From assembly GCA_902168205.1 (NCBI GenBank), contig CABHOK010000014.1, forward strand, positions 806,001 to 870,000: DNA of 64,000 nucleotides, in the 5' to 3' direction. Made by a program: the position numbers and the translations under genes. Shown piece after piece: positions 45,593 through 54,797 of this stretch (position 1 is the first letter of the stretch; every line of letters starts with the position of its first letter). This stretch comes from an uncultured Chitinophaga sp. GTDB lineage: Bacteria; Bacteroidota; Bacteroidia; Cytophagales; Cyclobacteriaceae. The notes under the pieces were generated by a model. That model saw nothing but the letters and a program-made list of their open reading frames with translations. It ran no database searches and was not told where the DNA came from.

Positions 45593-46359
45593 ATCAATAT
45601 CCAACAGCCCATCGCCAGTACAAACCAGCCGAACGCCTTTCGAAGTTTAAAAGATGATATAGATCCCGAAAGCTTGTTACCGATAAGAATACCCACAATC
45701 GCGAGTGAAGTAATGGAGAGCAGGAACGACCAATCCATCGTATAATTCAATACATCTCCCAGAAAACCCATCAGCGAATTGATCGCGATAATAAACAACG
45801 ATGTGCCTACAGCTGTTTTAAAAGGAAGCCCGGTGAGTAACACGAGAGCCGGTATGATAAGAAACCCTCCGCCTGCGCCTACCAATCCCGTTAGGAAACC
45901 AATAAGTATACCTTCAATGAAAAGGAGTGCTTTACGGTTGCGATCATCTTCGCGCTGAATTTCCTTCTTATTGCGGATCATCGATACCGAAGCGAGTATC
46001 ATTAAGATGGCAAAGAGACTTAACAGTAAAACGCGTTTGGTGATGATAATTGAGTCCGATTGATATAGTATATCGGGCATGGAAGGTACAATCCACTTGC
46101 GCGTAACAAATATGCTGATGATGGATGGAATGCCGAAGAGGAGCCCCGTGCGTATATTTACCAGGTGCTCCTTGTACTTGGGCACAGCACCAACAAAACT
46201 GGTTATACCCACAATAAAAAGAGAGTAAGCAGATGCCATCACAGCATCGATGTGAAAGAGGTAAACCAGGATCGGAATGGATAAAATAGAACCTCCCCCG
46301 CCCAGCAATCCTAAAATTAATCCGATACAAACGGACGCTATATATCCAATGATCTCCAT
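45574..46359 (-). CDS. TauE/SafE (TSUP) family membrane transporter
   Basis: A 261-residue membrane protein with eight to nine helices. The two TSUP repeats each start with a glycine-rich motif, LGLLGGGGSILSIPILV and TGLVGAGGGFLIIPALV. Family members export sulfite, sulfoacetate or other organosulfur anions. Substrate not predictable. A hairpin ends at its start codon. Confidence 0.9.
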   Translation of the reverse strand: MEIIGYIASVCIGLILGLLGGGGSILSIPILVYLFHIDAVMASAYSLFIVGITSFVGAVPKYKEHLVNIRTGLLFGIPSIISIFVTRKWIVPSMPDILYQSDSIIITKRVLLLSLFAILMILASVSMIRNKKEIQREDDRNRKALLFIEGILIGFLTGLVGAGGGFLIIPALVLLTGLPFKTAVGTSLFIIAINSLMGFLGDVLNYTMDWSFLLSITSLAIVGILIGNKLSGSISSFKLRKAFGWFVLAMGCWILIREIMM

Positions 46360-46363
46360 AAAA

Positions 46364-46405
46364 AAGATCTATAGTCTGCGGTTGGTGGTATCTGCAGACT
46401 ATAGA
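46364..46405 (-). terminator. Terminator hairpin directly before the TauE start
   Basis: A perfect 12-bp stem (46368-46379 with 46394-46405) is followed on the minus strand by a T tract that runs to the ATG at 46359. It can terminate rlpA transcription, which ends 84 bases upstream, or act as a leader attenuator for the transporter gene. Confidence 0.75.
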
Positions 46406-46488
46406 CCTTGCAAAGGAAAACTTATTTCTGCCTAAAAAGAACTTGTCGAGTTAATCGCTAGAGGTTAGCAGGTATATAAAGTGCTTGA

Positions 46489-47172
46489 TCAGAGTCGGTT
46501 ATACTCCACGATAAAGGCATCCGGAAATTTAATACGCAGCTCTTCGCGGAACTCTTCTGCTTTGGGGCGTGAGCTGAATTTACCCAGTATCAATCCGTAG
46601 TACTTCACGCCGTTGATAACCTTTACCTGAACGGTAACTTGTTTCTTGTAAGAGTTCTTCAGGTTGTCAGACAAACGCATCAGGTTTACAAGTTCCTGGT
46701 ATGTGCCGATCTGAACACCATATCCTTTCGGTGTATAGCGTGTGATCTCGAACTCGTAGAACTCTTTTTCTTCAACCATAACATGATCGATCGGTCGGCC
46801 CGGGTCGCTGGTTTTACCATCACCGGCATCTATAATTTCAATCTTAACATCGGCCACGCCCAGATTTACAAAACCGAGTTCTTCGGCAGCCGCTTTGGAT
46901 AGGTCGATGATGCGACCTTCAACCCACGGACCGCGGTCGTTGATTTTTACTTCTACAGATTTATTGTTGGCAAGATTAGTAACGCGCACTTTGGTTCCGA
47001 ACGGCAGACTTTTATGAGCACCGGTAAATTTATTGTGACGATACTTCTCGCCACTGGCCGTTGTAACGCCATCAAACTTATCCGCATAGAAGGATGCCTT
47101 ACCTGTTTGTACCTGAGCAAATGAAACAATGAATAAAAAAAAGAGGGAAAGGGTAAAGAATATTCTTCTCAT
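46489..47172 (-). CDS. rlpA: RlpA-family lytic transglycosylase with SPOR domain
   Basis: A 227-residue secreted protein (signal peptide to FAQ at 19). The DPBB domain has GKASFYADKFDG, TASGEKY and the catalytic-type NDRGP with its aspartate. The C-terminal SPOR domain (about 150-225, YGVQIGTY ... KYYGLILGKF) binds denuded septal glycan. Function: cleavage of denuded peptidoglycan at the division site. It has a clear promoter. Confidence 0.93.
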   Translation of the reverse strand: MRRIFFTLSLFFLFIVSFAQVQTGKASFYADKFDGVTTASGEKYRHNKFTGAHKSLPFGTKVRVTNLANNKSVEVKINDRGPWVEGRIIDLSKAAAEELGFVNLGVADVKIEIIDAGDGKTSDPGRPIDHVMVEEKEFYEFEITRYTPKGYGVQIGTYQELVNLMRLSDNLKNSYKKQVTVQVKVINGVKYYGLILGKFSSRPKAEEFREELRIKFPDAFIVEYNRL

Positions 47173-47191
47173 AAATATTGGTTTAGCGCGT

Positions 47192-47224
47192 CAAAAATAA
47201 ATGAGCACTGCCAATTATCGGCAA
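47192..47224 (-). promoter_or_regulatory. rlpA promoter
   Basis: On the minus strand, TTG (47222-47224) and TATTTTTG (47192-47199) are 22 bases apart, 20 bases before the ATG. Confidence 0.6.
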
Positions 47225-47277
47225 TAAATATCGGCAGAATGAATATCTGAAAAGAAATATTGACCACTTTACATTCC

Positions 47278-47312
47278 TTGTTAGTGAATTATATAATTAA
47301 AGTATACCTTTG
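47278..47312 (+). promoter_or_regulatory. guaB promoter
   Basis: TTG (47278-47280) and TACCTTTG (47305-47312) are 24 bases apart. The guaB ATG follows at 47346. Confidence 0.6.
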
Positions 47313-47345
47313 CCCGGCAAATAATGAATCCTAATATTATTTGCC

Positions 47346-48818
47346 ATGCCGCTCGATAATTCAAAATTCCTTTTCGAGGCGCTCACATACGATGACGTGC
47401 TTCTTGTTCCTGCGTATTCAGATGTCCTTCCACGCGAAACTTCTACTACCAGCTTTTTAACCAACAACATCAAGTTGAACATTCCGATTGTTTCTGCCGC
47501 CATGGATACGGTAACAGAAGCAGACCTTGCTATCAGTATAGCACTGGAGGGCGGCCTCGGGTTCATTCATAAAAACATGAAGATTGAACAGCAGGCTGAG
47601 CAGGTTCGTAAAGTAAAACGCTCGCAGAGCGGTCTTATACTCGATCCGATCACCCTGGAAATTCATTCAACCGTTCGCGATGCCGAAAAAATTATGCGTG
47701 AGTATCGCATAGGTGGTATTCCTGTAGTGGACCAAAACGGCAAGCTGGTGGGTATCATCACCAACCGCGACCTGCGCTTCCAGAAAGATATGGATGCCTC
47801 GGTAGAGAAGATCATGACAAAAGAAAATCTGATCACAGCTTCCGAAGGCATCACACTCGATCAGGCTGAAGGAACACTGAAGCGCTATAAAATTGAAAAG
47901 CTTCCCATCGTTAATAAGAAAGGTAAACTTACCGGCCTTATCACCTTCAAAGACATTCAGAAGAAGAAAAATAAACCCAATGCCTGTCACGATCAGTTTG
48001 GCAGATTGCGTGTAGGGGCTGCCGTTGGTGTTACACCCGATATACTCGATCGTATTGAGGCCCTGAGAGTAGCTGGAGTAGATGTGATCAGCATCGATAC
48101 AGCTCATGGTCATTCAAAAGGTGTAATGGATGCAGCGAAACGTGTAAAGAAAAAATATCCTGAGCTCGACCTCATCGTAGGAAATATAGCGACAGGTGAA
48201 GCCGCCAAAGCACTTGCCAAGATCGGTGCCAGTGCCGTAAAGGTTGGTGTTGGTCCCGGAAGTATATGTACAACCCGCGTTGTAGCCGGTGTTGGTTTAC
48301 CACAGCTTAGCGCTGTATACGAAGCTGCAAAAGCAGCAAAAGGTTCTGATATGAAGATCATTGCCGATGGTGGTATACGTTTCTCAGGCGATGTAGTGAA
48401 AGCTATAGCTGCCGGTGCGGATAGCGTAATGGTTGGTTCACTGCTTGCCGGAACAGAAGAAGCTCCCGGAGAAGTAATTATATACGAAGGAAGAAAATTC
48501 AAGTCTTATCGTGGTATGGGCTCACTCGAAGCGATGGAAGACGGATCGAAAGATCGTTATTTCCAGGATGTAGAAGACGACATCAAGAAACTTGTTCCCG
48601 AAGGTATATCCGGTCGTGTTCCCTATAAAGGACTTGTATCAGAAGTACTGTATCAGTTAGTAGGAGGTTTGAAGGCAGGCATGGGATACTGTGGCGCCAA
48701 GAACATTGAAAAGCTGAAACAGGCCAAGTTTGTGAAGATTACTTCAGCCGGTGTTGTAGAGAGTCATCCTCACGATGTTAGCATTACCCGCGAAGCTCCT
48801 AATTACAGCCGTAAGTAG
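47346..48818 (+). CDS. guaB: IMP dehydrogenase
   Basis: A 490-residue enzyme that oxidises IMP to XMP, the first committed step of GMP synthesis. The barrel starts TYDDVLLVPAYSDVLP. Two CBS domains are inserted (about 95-205). The catalytic Cys308 lies in GPGSICTTR, and the flap contains GYCGAKN and RGMGSLEAM. Length is normal. A terminator follows. Confidence 0.97.
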   Translation: MPLDNSKFLFEALTYDDVLLVPAYSDVLPRETSTTSFLTNNIKLNIPIVSAAMDTVTEADLAISIALEGGLGFIHKNMKIEQQAEQVRKVKRSQSGLILDPITLEIHSTVRDAEKIMREYRIGGIPVVDQNGKLVGIITNRDLRFQKDMDASVEKIMTKENLITASEGITLDQAEGTLKRYKIEKLPIVNKKGKLTGLITFKDIQKKKNKPNACHDQFGRLRVGAAVGVTPDILDRIEALRVAGVDVISIDTAHGHSKGVMDAAKRVKKKYPELDLIVGNIATGEAAKALAKIGASAVKVGVGPGSICTTRVVAGVGLPQLSAVYEAAKAAKGSDMKIIADGGIRFSGDVVKAIAAGADSVMVGSLLAGTEEAPGEVIIYEGRKFKSYRGMGSLEAMEDGSKDRYFQDVEDDIKKLVPEGISGRVPYKGLVSEVLYQLVGGLKAGMGYCGAKNIEKLKQAKFVKITSAGVVESHPHDVSITREAPNYSRK

Positions 48819-48909
48819 GAACCCGGGCAGTGCTAAAAAATTGCACAGGAAGACGAACGCAGAACATTGTTATTGAGTAAATCTTACCGATTTATTCCTA
48901 TAATTGCGG

Positions 48910-48939
48910 AGCCAATCATAGCTTGATTGGCTTTTTTTA
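48910..48939 (+). terminator. Terminator between guaB and SpoIIE gene
   Basis: A perfect 9-bp stem (48910-48918 with 48924-48932, arm AGCCAATCA) with five-base loop and T7 tract. It ends seven bases before the next ATG, so it either ends guaB or sits in the leader of the phosphatase gene. TATAATTG at about 48899-48906, near the -7 consensus, lies just before it. Confidence 0.85.
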
Positions 48940-48945
48940 TCCGCA

Positions 48946-51009
48946 ATGCGTACCAAGGCCATTACCCGATTGCTTTTTCTGGTGGGTGTTATCACCTGGC
49001 TGGCCTTGCTGTTTACAGACATTTCTATTGTTTTCAGTGCTTCGAGCAGCAACATCCGGCAGGAACTGCCCGTGTGGCTGCCCGGAGTTATTCTGAATCT
49101 GTATATACTTTCTGTTTTCTACTACTTCAAGCTCAAGATTGAGCGTGACGATGTACTGAACTTTGTAGACTTGCTGTGGCGTGTATTTGCAACCGGCCTT
49201 GTCTTTACGGTAATCTCGCTGGGATTGCGCCTGCTCGAATTTCTGATGGGCAGCACGCGACTCACAACCAATGTTGTTTTCAAAGACCTGCTATACCTGG
49301 TGAACCTGGCGTTAATGATCGGGTTCCTGCTCATGGCCTTCACCGCATGGAAGCGTCTTATACTCTATCAAAAATCAAAATGGCTTATACGCTTATGGGC
49401 CTTCTTTGAAATAGGTTTACTTCTCTCGTTGCTATATAACACCTTTAACTTTCCGGTGGTGGAGTGGCTATATGCTACTCTGCTCAGCGTATTTGTTGTA
49501 GTGGGCCTGGTACTTTCCGGAAATATGAAGTGGGTTGCGTACCTGAACTTCCGGCAAAAGTGGACGAGTCTTTTACTCTTGCTGCTTACCATTTTTTACC
49601 TGCTATATCTCTTCTATACCAACAGCGCGCTGGCAGAAAGTATAGGCAACACAGTACCTCACTTCACCGATTATCGCAATCACATTTTTGTTCTCTCGCT
49701 TATTGTATTCGTCACCATCTATAGCACGTTTTCGTTCCTCGTTATTTTGTTCAACCTCCCTACAACATCGGTGTTTGAGCAGAAACTGGAGGAGGTTGTA
49801 AACTTTCAACGCATCAGTCAGTCGATACAGACGGAGCAGAGTGAAGAGAGCGTATACAATATTTTGCTGGAGACATCCGTCAGTACAGTATTCGCGGATG
49901 CTGCGTGGCTGGAGGTGAACAGCCGGCAATTGAACTATAAACTCTTTACCTATAAGATCACCGATAAAGAAGCTCACGACATCATCACACACCTGAAGAC
50001 TCACAACGTAAAAGGTGTGCTGGAGCAGAGCAGTGATAAAACCAAGAACCTGTCGAAGCACCTGGCCTCGTTAAAAGGCTCGCGCTTCCGTTCCATACTC
50101 GCCTTCCCTATTTATGTAAAGGGCGAAAACATTGGAACGTTAGCATTGTTGAAGGAGTTACCCGAAGGTTTCAATAAGGAGATGACCAAGATCGTTTCCA
50201 CGTTTGCAAACCAGGCGGGAATTTCTATCGAGAATTTCCGGTTAATGGAGGAAGCGCTGCAGAACGAACGCTATAAGGAGGAGCTGAAGATCGCCAAAAC
50301 GGTTCAGAAAAGTTTGCTCCCCGATGTTCTGGAGAAAGACGATGACTTCGAAGTTGCAGCGTTTTCTGAATCTGCCGATGAAGTAGGAGGCGATTATTAC
50401 GATACGATCCGCATCAACGATCATCAGGTATCACTCATCATCGCCGATGTGTCCGGAAAAGGAACCACCGCAGCTTTCCACATGTCGCAGATGAAAGGGA
50501 TTTTCCACAGCCTGGCACAGGAAGACGTAGAACCCGATACATTCATGGTGCGCTCTAACCAGGCGTTGGTATACTGCCTGGAACGCGGCTCTTTTATATC
50601 AGCGATATACTTTGTTATCAATAGCCAGACAAAGAAGATACGCTATGCGCGTGCCGGCCATTGCCCGGTACTATATTTCTGTGCCGACAAAGAGAAGGCT
50701 ATATATTTTAAAGATAAAGGTATTGCCCTGGGTATGGTGCGTAACAAGAGTTACAAGAACTTTATTCAGGCCAATGAATTTGAGTATAAAGCGGGTGATG
50801 TAATGGTACTATATACCGATGGCATTACCGAAGCAAAGGATGCGAAGGGTGAAGAGTTTGGATACGAACGCCTGGAAAGTGTAGTGGATGAAGTGCGATC
50901 ACTTGGTCCGAAAGAGATACAGGATCACCTCATAAAGAAACTATATGAGTTTACAGGAACTGAAAACATCAATGACGACTATACAACCATGATCGTAAAG
51001 TTCAGGTGA
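48946..51009 (+). CDS. SpoIIE/RsbU-type PP2C phosphatase with membrane and GAF domains
   Basis: A 687-residue protein. Six to seven membrane helices occupy about 1-265. A GAF domain follows (about 285-430), a short coiled coil, then a SpoIIE-type PP2C phosphatase (about 455-687) with SADEVGGDYYD and ADVSGKGTTAAF (metal aspartates), LYTDGITEA and NDDYTTMIVKF. It should dephosphorylate a STAS antagonist; such a gene lies 120 bases downstream. The signal could be membrane- or GAF-sensed. Confidence 0.92.
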   Translation: MRTKAITRLLFLVGVITWLALLFTDISIVFSASSSNIRQELPVWLPGVILNLYILSVFYYFKLKIERDDVLNFVDLLWRVFATGLVFTVISLGLRLLEFLMGSTRLTTNVVFKDLLYLVNLALMIGFLLMAFTAWKRLILYQKSKWLIRLWAFFEIGLLLSLLYNTFNFPVVEWLYATLLSVFVVVGLVLSGNMKWVAYLNFRQKWTSLLLLLLTIFYLLYLFYTNSALAESIGNTVPHFTDYRNHIFVLSLIVFVTIYSTFSFLVILFNLPTTSVFEQKLEEVVNFQRISQSIQTEQSEESVYNILLETSVSTVFADAAWLEVNSRQLNYKLFTYKITDKEAHDIITHLKTHNVKGVLEQSSDKTKNLSKHLASLKGSRFRSILAFPIYVKGENIGTLALLKELPEGFNKEMTKIVSTFANQAGISIENFRLMEEALQNERYKEELKIAKTVQKSLLPDVLEKDDDFEVAAFSESADEVGGDYYDTIRINDHQVSLIIADVSGKGTTAAFHMSQMKGIFHSLAQEDVEPDTFMVRSNQALVYCLERGSFISAIYFVINSQTKKIRYARAGHCPVLYFCADKEKAIYFKDKGIALGMVRNKSYKNFIQANEFEYKAGDVMVLYTDGITEAKDAKGEEFGYERLESVVDEVRSLGPKEIQDHLIKKLYEFTGTENINDDYTTMIVKFR

Positions 51010-51129
51010 TAGTTTGTTGAAGTGATTAAGAATTAACACAGGTAAAAAAAGTAGCAGTAGTTCCTTTTTGTGAAAAAAGAAGCTACTGCGAAGGAGTGAA
51101 CATAAAAAATAAAAAAACGTTAAAACCCT

Positions 51130-51468
51130 ATGATCCACATCAAGAGAATGCAGGAAGACGGAGCAGATGTCATTGCCCTGATTGGTGAAATTGACGCCAG
51201 TTCTTCCATAGAGCTTGACTTGGCTATTGCCAAAAGTGTGGGAGAAGGATTTACGAAGATCCTTGTGGACTGCGGAGCGCTCGAATATATTTCGTCTGCC
51301 GGATTGGGAGTATTTATGTCGTATATCGAAGAGTTCAAAGACCGTGACATACGCATGGTGTTGTTCGGTATGAGCGAGCGGGTAGCCAATACGTTTAATA
51401 TTCTCGGGTTAAACGAGCTGCTCCAGATTGGAAAAGATAAGGTAGAGGCAAAGCAAATGGTAGCATGA
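51130..51468 (+). CDS. STAS-domain anti-sigma factor antagonist (RsbV/SpoIIAA-like)
   Basis: A 112-residue STAS protein. The phosphorylation site is Ser56 in LEYISSAGLGV. The remaining fold (VIALIGEIDASSS, RMVLFGMSERVANTFNILGL) matches SpoIIAA/RsbV. It overlaps the kinase gene by four bases. Its phosphate would be removed by the upstream phosphatase and added by the downstream kinase. Confidence 0.94.
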   Translation: MIHIKRMQEDGADVIALIGEIDASSSIELDLAIAKSVGEGFTKILVDCGALEYISSAGLGVFMSYIEEFKDRDIRMVLFGMSERVANTFNILGLNELLQIGKDKVEAKQMVA

Positions 51469-51884
51469 ACTACACGTATAAAGTTGGATGCAGCATTGAA
51501 AATCTGAAGGGCGTACGCGACTTCATTCGCGAGTCACTGAAGAATCATGGTGTTGCTGATATGCAGATCAGCGAGATTGTGCTGGCCATTGATGAGATGT
51601 GCTCAAACCTGATGATACATTCGCATCACTGCAATCCGGATGATTTGTTTGAGCTGCATATACTCGTAGATAAAAATAATCCTGTGGTTTTTGAAATTGT
51701 AGACGATGGAACTGTTTTCGATATAAATCAATTTCACGAGCCTGCTATAGATAACATTGTTCACCAGAAACGTAAAGGCGGCCTCGGTATCCGGTTGGTA
51801 AAATCAATTATGGATAAAATTGAATATCAAAAACGAAGTGGCCGTAACGTATGTCGTCTTATTAAAGCCGTTCACTATCAGTAA
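51465..51884 (+). CDS. RsbW/SpoIIAB-like anti-sigma serine kinase
   Basis: A 139-residue GHKL ATPase: ISEIVLAIDEMCSNLMIHSHH (clipped to LAIDEMCSNLMIHS, N box), VDDGTVFDI (G1), RKGGLGIRLVK (G2). It should phosphorylate the STAS partner and hold a sigma factor or other target when the antagonist is phosphorylated. No sigma gene is in the window. Confidence 0.92.
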   Translation: MNYTYKVGCSIENLKGVRDFIRESLKNHGVADMQISEIVLAIDEMCSNLMIHSHHCNPDDLFELHILVDKNNPVVFEIVDDGTVFDINQFHEPAIDNIVHQKRKGGLGIRLVKSIMDKIEYQKRSGRNVCRLIKAVHYQ

Positions 51885-51906
51885 TTTTTTCAACACCAGT
51901 AAACCT

Positions 51907-53874
51907 ATGATGATTCGATTGGCAATCCTGGTGCTGCTTGGCAGCGCAACAATCTCTTTCAGCTTTGCTCAAAGCAAAAAACAAAAATCAACTCCCACGC
52001 AAAACCTGTTTACAGTAAATAAAAAAGCTGTAACAACAGATGAGTTTATATACCTCTATAAAAAGAATCATCAGAATAAAACAGAAGATTTCACGAGTGC
52101 AAAAATACAGGAGTACCTCGATCTCTTCATTAACTTCAAGCTAAAGGTAGAAGAAGCAAAGGCACGTGGATTGGACACCACGCAGGCTTTCATACGCGAA
52201 TTCAATCAGTATAAAGAAGAACTACGCAAGCCGTATTTACCGGATACAAAACTTACCGATAGCCTTGTTCGCCTCACCTACAACCGCATGAAGGAAGAAG
52301 TAAAGGCTTCGCATATACTCATCAACCTAAAGCCCGATGCATCTCCGGAAGATACTTTGAAAGCCTATAACCGGATCATTGAGATCAGAAATAAAATCAA
52401 GGGCGGAGAAGATTTCGGAATGGCTGCTTCCCAGTTTTCAGATGATCCTTCAGCACGCAGTAATAATGGCAACCTGGGATACTTTACCGCCATGCAAATG
52501 GTATATCCATTTGAGACAGCAGCCTATAACACCAGGGTTGGAGAAATATCCATGCCAGTGCGATCACGCTTCGGCTACCATATTATTTACGTTGCTGACC
52601 GCAGACTCGCCCGCGGTGAAGTGGAAGTCTCACACATCATGGTCCGCACAGGCGATGATAAAGACAATGAAAAAGCAAAGAATACTATATTCGATCTCTA
52701 CGATCAACTACAAGGCGGAGTAAAATGGGAAGAGCTTTGCAAACAATATTCAGAAGATCCGGGCTCAAAAGATAATGGTGGCAGACTTCGCCAGTTTGGA
52801 ACAGGCGCTATGGCAAATATACCCGAGTTTGAACGCATAGCGTTTTCACTTAACAAGCCCGGAGAAATATCCGATCCGTTTCAGACACAATTCGGTTGGC
52901 ACATCATCAGACTCGAACGTAAAATCCCGTTAGCGCCTTTTGAAGAATTAAATACTTCGCTGAAGAGTCGCGTTAACCGGGATGAACGCACACAAGTTTC
53001 CAAACAGGCATTGGGTGCTAAACTCCGTAAAGAATTTCAATATACAGAAGTGCCACTGGTGAAATCAAAAGTGCTGGCGTTGGCCGATACATCCATCAAA
53101 AGAGGAAAATGGAAAGCTCCGGTATATCCGAATGAGCAAAAAGAAATTCTTTTCACGTTGACGGATAAAAAATATACCGTTCAGGAATTTTTGCGCTATG
53201 CACAGAAGAATCAGAAATCAACCTCACAAACTCCTGAAAAGTATTTAGAGGAACTCTACAACCATTTTGTAGATGTAAGCATCCTAGCGTTGCAGGAAGA
53301 AAAAATTATGCGCGAACATCCGGATTATAACTATCTGTTGCAGGAATACTATGAAGGTATCCTGTTGTTCGACATTATGGAGAAAGAGGTGTGGAATAAG
53401 GCTTCCGCAGATTCGGTAGGGCAACATCGCTATTACGATGCTCACGTAAACAACTACCAGGCTGGTGAGCGTGCCCAGGCTTCATTTTACTTTACGGCAT
53501 CCAACGCGTTTGTGGCGAAATTGAAGCCACTGTTGCAGGCCGGAGATGAAAAGGGAATCAATGAATTTGTAGCACAGAATAAACTGAAAACCGAAACAGG
53601 TTACTACAAGAAGGAAGAAAAAACGATTCTTCAGAAGGTTCCGTGGGTGACTGGCGTGCATTCAGCGGAAAATAACGGAATGTATTACCTTGCGTGGATC
53701 AGGAATATACTGCCACCCGGTGCTATGTCGTTTGAGGAAGCAAGACCTGCAGTCATCTCCGATTATCAGACCTATCTGGAGAAAAACTGGGTTGAGCAAT
53801 TGAAGAAGAAATACTCCGTGAAAGTGAATGAAAAAGGGAAAAAGTACATATTTCAAAACCTTCAACAGAAGTAA
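51907..53874 (+). CDS. Periplasmic peptidylprolyl isomerase (SurA/PpiD-like, two parvulin domains)
   Basis: A 655-residue secreted foldase (signal peptide to FAQ at about 20). A SurA-N-like helical chaperone part precedes parvulin domain 1 (about 140-235: KASHILINLKPD ... GNLGYF ... RFGYHIIYV) and parvulin domain 2 (about 245-345: EVSHIMVRTG ... GWHIIRLERK). A long C-terminal helical part follows. It probably helps fold outer-membrane proteins. The frame is open 29 codons further upstream over the kinase gene end; the ATG at 51907 begins the signal peptide. Confidence 0.9.
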   Translation: MMIRLAILVLLGSATISFSFAQSKKQKSTPTQNLFTVNKKAVTTDEFIYLYKKNHQNKTEDFTSAKIQEYLDLFINFKLKVEEAKARGLDTTQAFIREFNQYKEELRKPYLPDTKLTDSLVRLTYNRMKEEVKASHILINLKPDASPEDTLKAYNRIIEIRNKIKGGEDFGMAASQFSDDPSARSNNGNLGYFTAMQMVYPFETAAYNTRVGEISMPVRSRFGYHIIYVADRRLARGEVEVSHIMVRTGDDKDNEKAKNTIFDLYDQLQGGVKWEELCKQYSEDPGSKDNGGRLRQFGTGAMANIPEFERIAFSLNKPGEISDPFQTQFGWHIIRLERKIPLAPFEELNTSLKSRVNRDERTQVSKQALGAKLRKEFQYTEVPLVKSKVLALADTSIKRGKWKAPVYPNEQKEILFTLTDKKYTVQEFLRYAQKNQKSTSQTPEKYLEELYNHFVDVSILALQEEKIMREHPDYNYLLQEYYEGILLFDIMEKEVWNKASADSVGQHRYYDAHVNNYQAGERAQASFYFTASNAFVAKLKPLLQAGDEKGINEFVAQNKLKTETGYYKKEEKTILQKVPWVTGVHSAENNGMYYLAWIRNILPPGAMSFEEARPAVISDYQTYLEKNWVEQLKKKYSVKVNEKGKKYIFQNLQQK

Positions 53875-54796
53875 TATACATTTCAAGCAATCATTATTTG
53901 CCGCTTTTCCTTTTCAAAGCAAAAAGGAACCACTCCTGTTTTGTCTGTTGACTGCCGTTGCACTGTCAGGGTGCGACTTCATCAAAATGAAAAAAGACAG
54001 TTCAGACAGTGAAGCCAATCGCCAGCCCATTGCCCGCGTTGAAAATACATACCTGTATAAAGACGAACTCGATGGAATTATAGCACCCGGCACTACCAAA
54101 CGTGATAGTACCGTGCGTGTGGAGGCTTATATCAACAGTTGGATTCGCAAGCAATTACTGATTCGCGAAGCATCGCGCAAGATCGATATTAACGAAGCCG
54201 ATGTGGAGCGGAAGATCCTGGACTACCGCTATAGTATCATCGCACACGAATATCAGAATTACTACATCAAGCAACACCTGGATACGATTATCTCCAACGC
54301 GGAAGTTGAACGGTATTACAAAGACAACATCGATAACTTCATTCTGAAGCAAAACATTGTACAGGCTACTTTCATCAAGGTTCCGAAAAATGCTCCCCGT
54401 ACGGCCAAGATCAAAGAGCTGATCTTTTCAAAACGTGAGAAAGACGAGAAAGAACTGAAGTCGTATTGCCTCAGTTTTTCATCAGCCTACCACATTTCCG
54501 ATTCGAGCTGGATGATTTTTGACGACCTGGTTCGCAATTCCCCTCTGGTGGAAATACCGAATAAAATCCAGTTTTTAAAATCAAACCCGTATTACGAAAC
54601 CTCAGACGATAGCTATCTTTACTTTTTAAAAGTAGACCAGTATCGTATTTCGGATAACGTGAGTCCGCAGGAATTTGTGAAAGACGATATCCGGAACATC
54701 ATTCTGAACAAGCGTAAAGTAGAGCTTGCCGACAAGCTGGAAGATGAAGTATATAACAACGGGGCAGACCAAAAGGAATTCGAGATTTTTAAGTGA
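53828..54796 (+). CDS. SurA-N-like periplasmic chaperone lipoprotein without parvulin domain
   Basis: A 322-residue lipoprotein. The lipobox is LSGC, with Cys near residue 49, preceded by a hydrophobic stretch [10 protein letters not shown]. The rest matches the SurA/PpiC N-terminal helical domain ([21 protein letters not shown] clipped to [11 protein letters not shown]) and a degenerate, non-catalytic parvulin-like region. The start is uncertain: ATG 53828 overlaps the previous gene by 47 bases and leaves an unusually long leader of about 36 residues before the hydrophobic core. No better ATG, GTG or TTG exists in frame. Confidence 0.75.
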   Translation: MKKGKSTYFKTFNRSNIHFKQSLFAAFPFQSKKEPLLFCLLTAVALSGCDFIKMKKDSSDSEANRQPIARVENTYLYKDELDGIIAPGTTKRDSTVRVEAYINSWIRKQLLIREASRKIDINEADVERKILDYRYSIIAHEYQNYYIKQHLDTIISNAEVERYYKDNIDNFILKQNIVQATFIKVPKNAPRTAKIKELIFSKREKDEKELKSYCLSFSSAYHISDSSWMIFDDLVRNSPLVEIPNKIQFLKSNPYYETSDDSYLYFLKVDQYRISDNVSPQEFVKDDIRNIILNKRKVELADKLEDEVYNNGADQKEFEIFK

Positions 54797-54797
54797 T

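Noticed and set aside
49603-50061. 152-codon minus-strand frame
   Set aside because: Antisense shadow of the SpoIIE-type gene, no recognisable domain.
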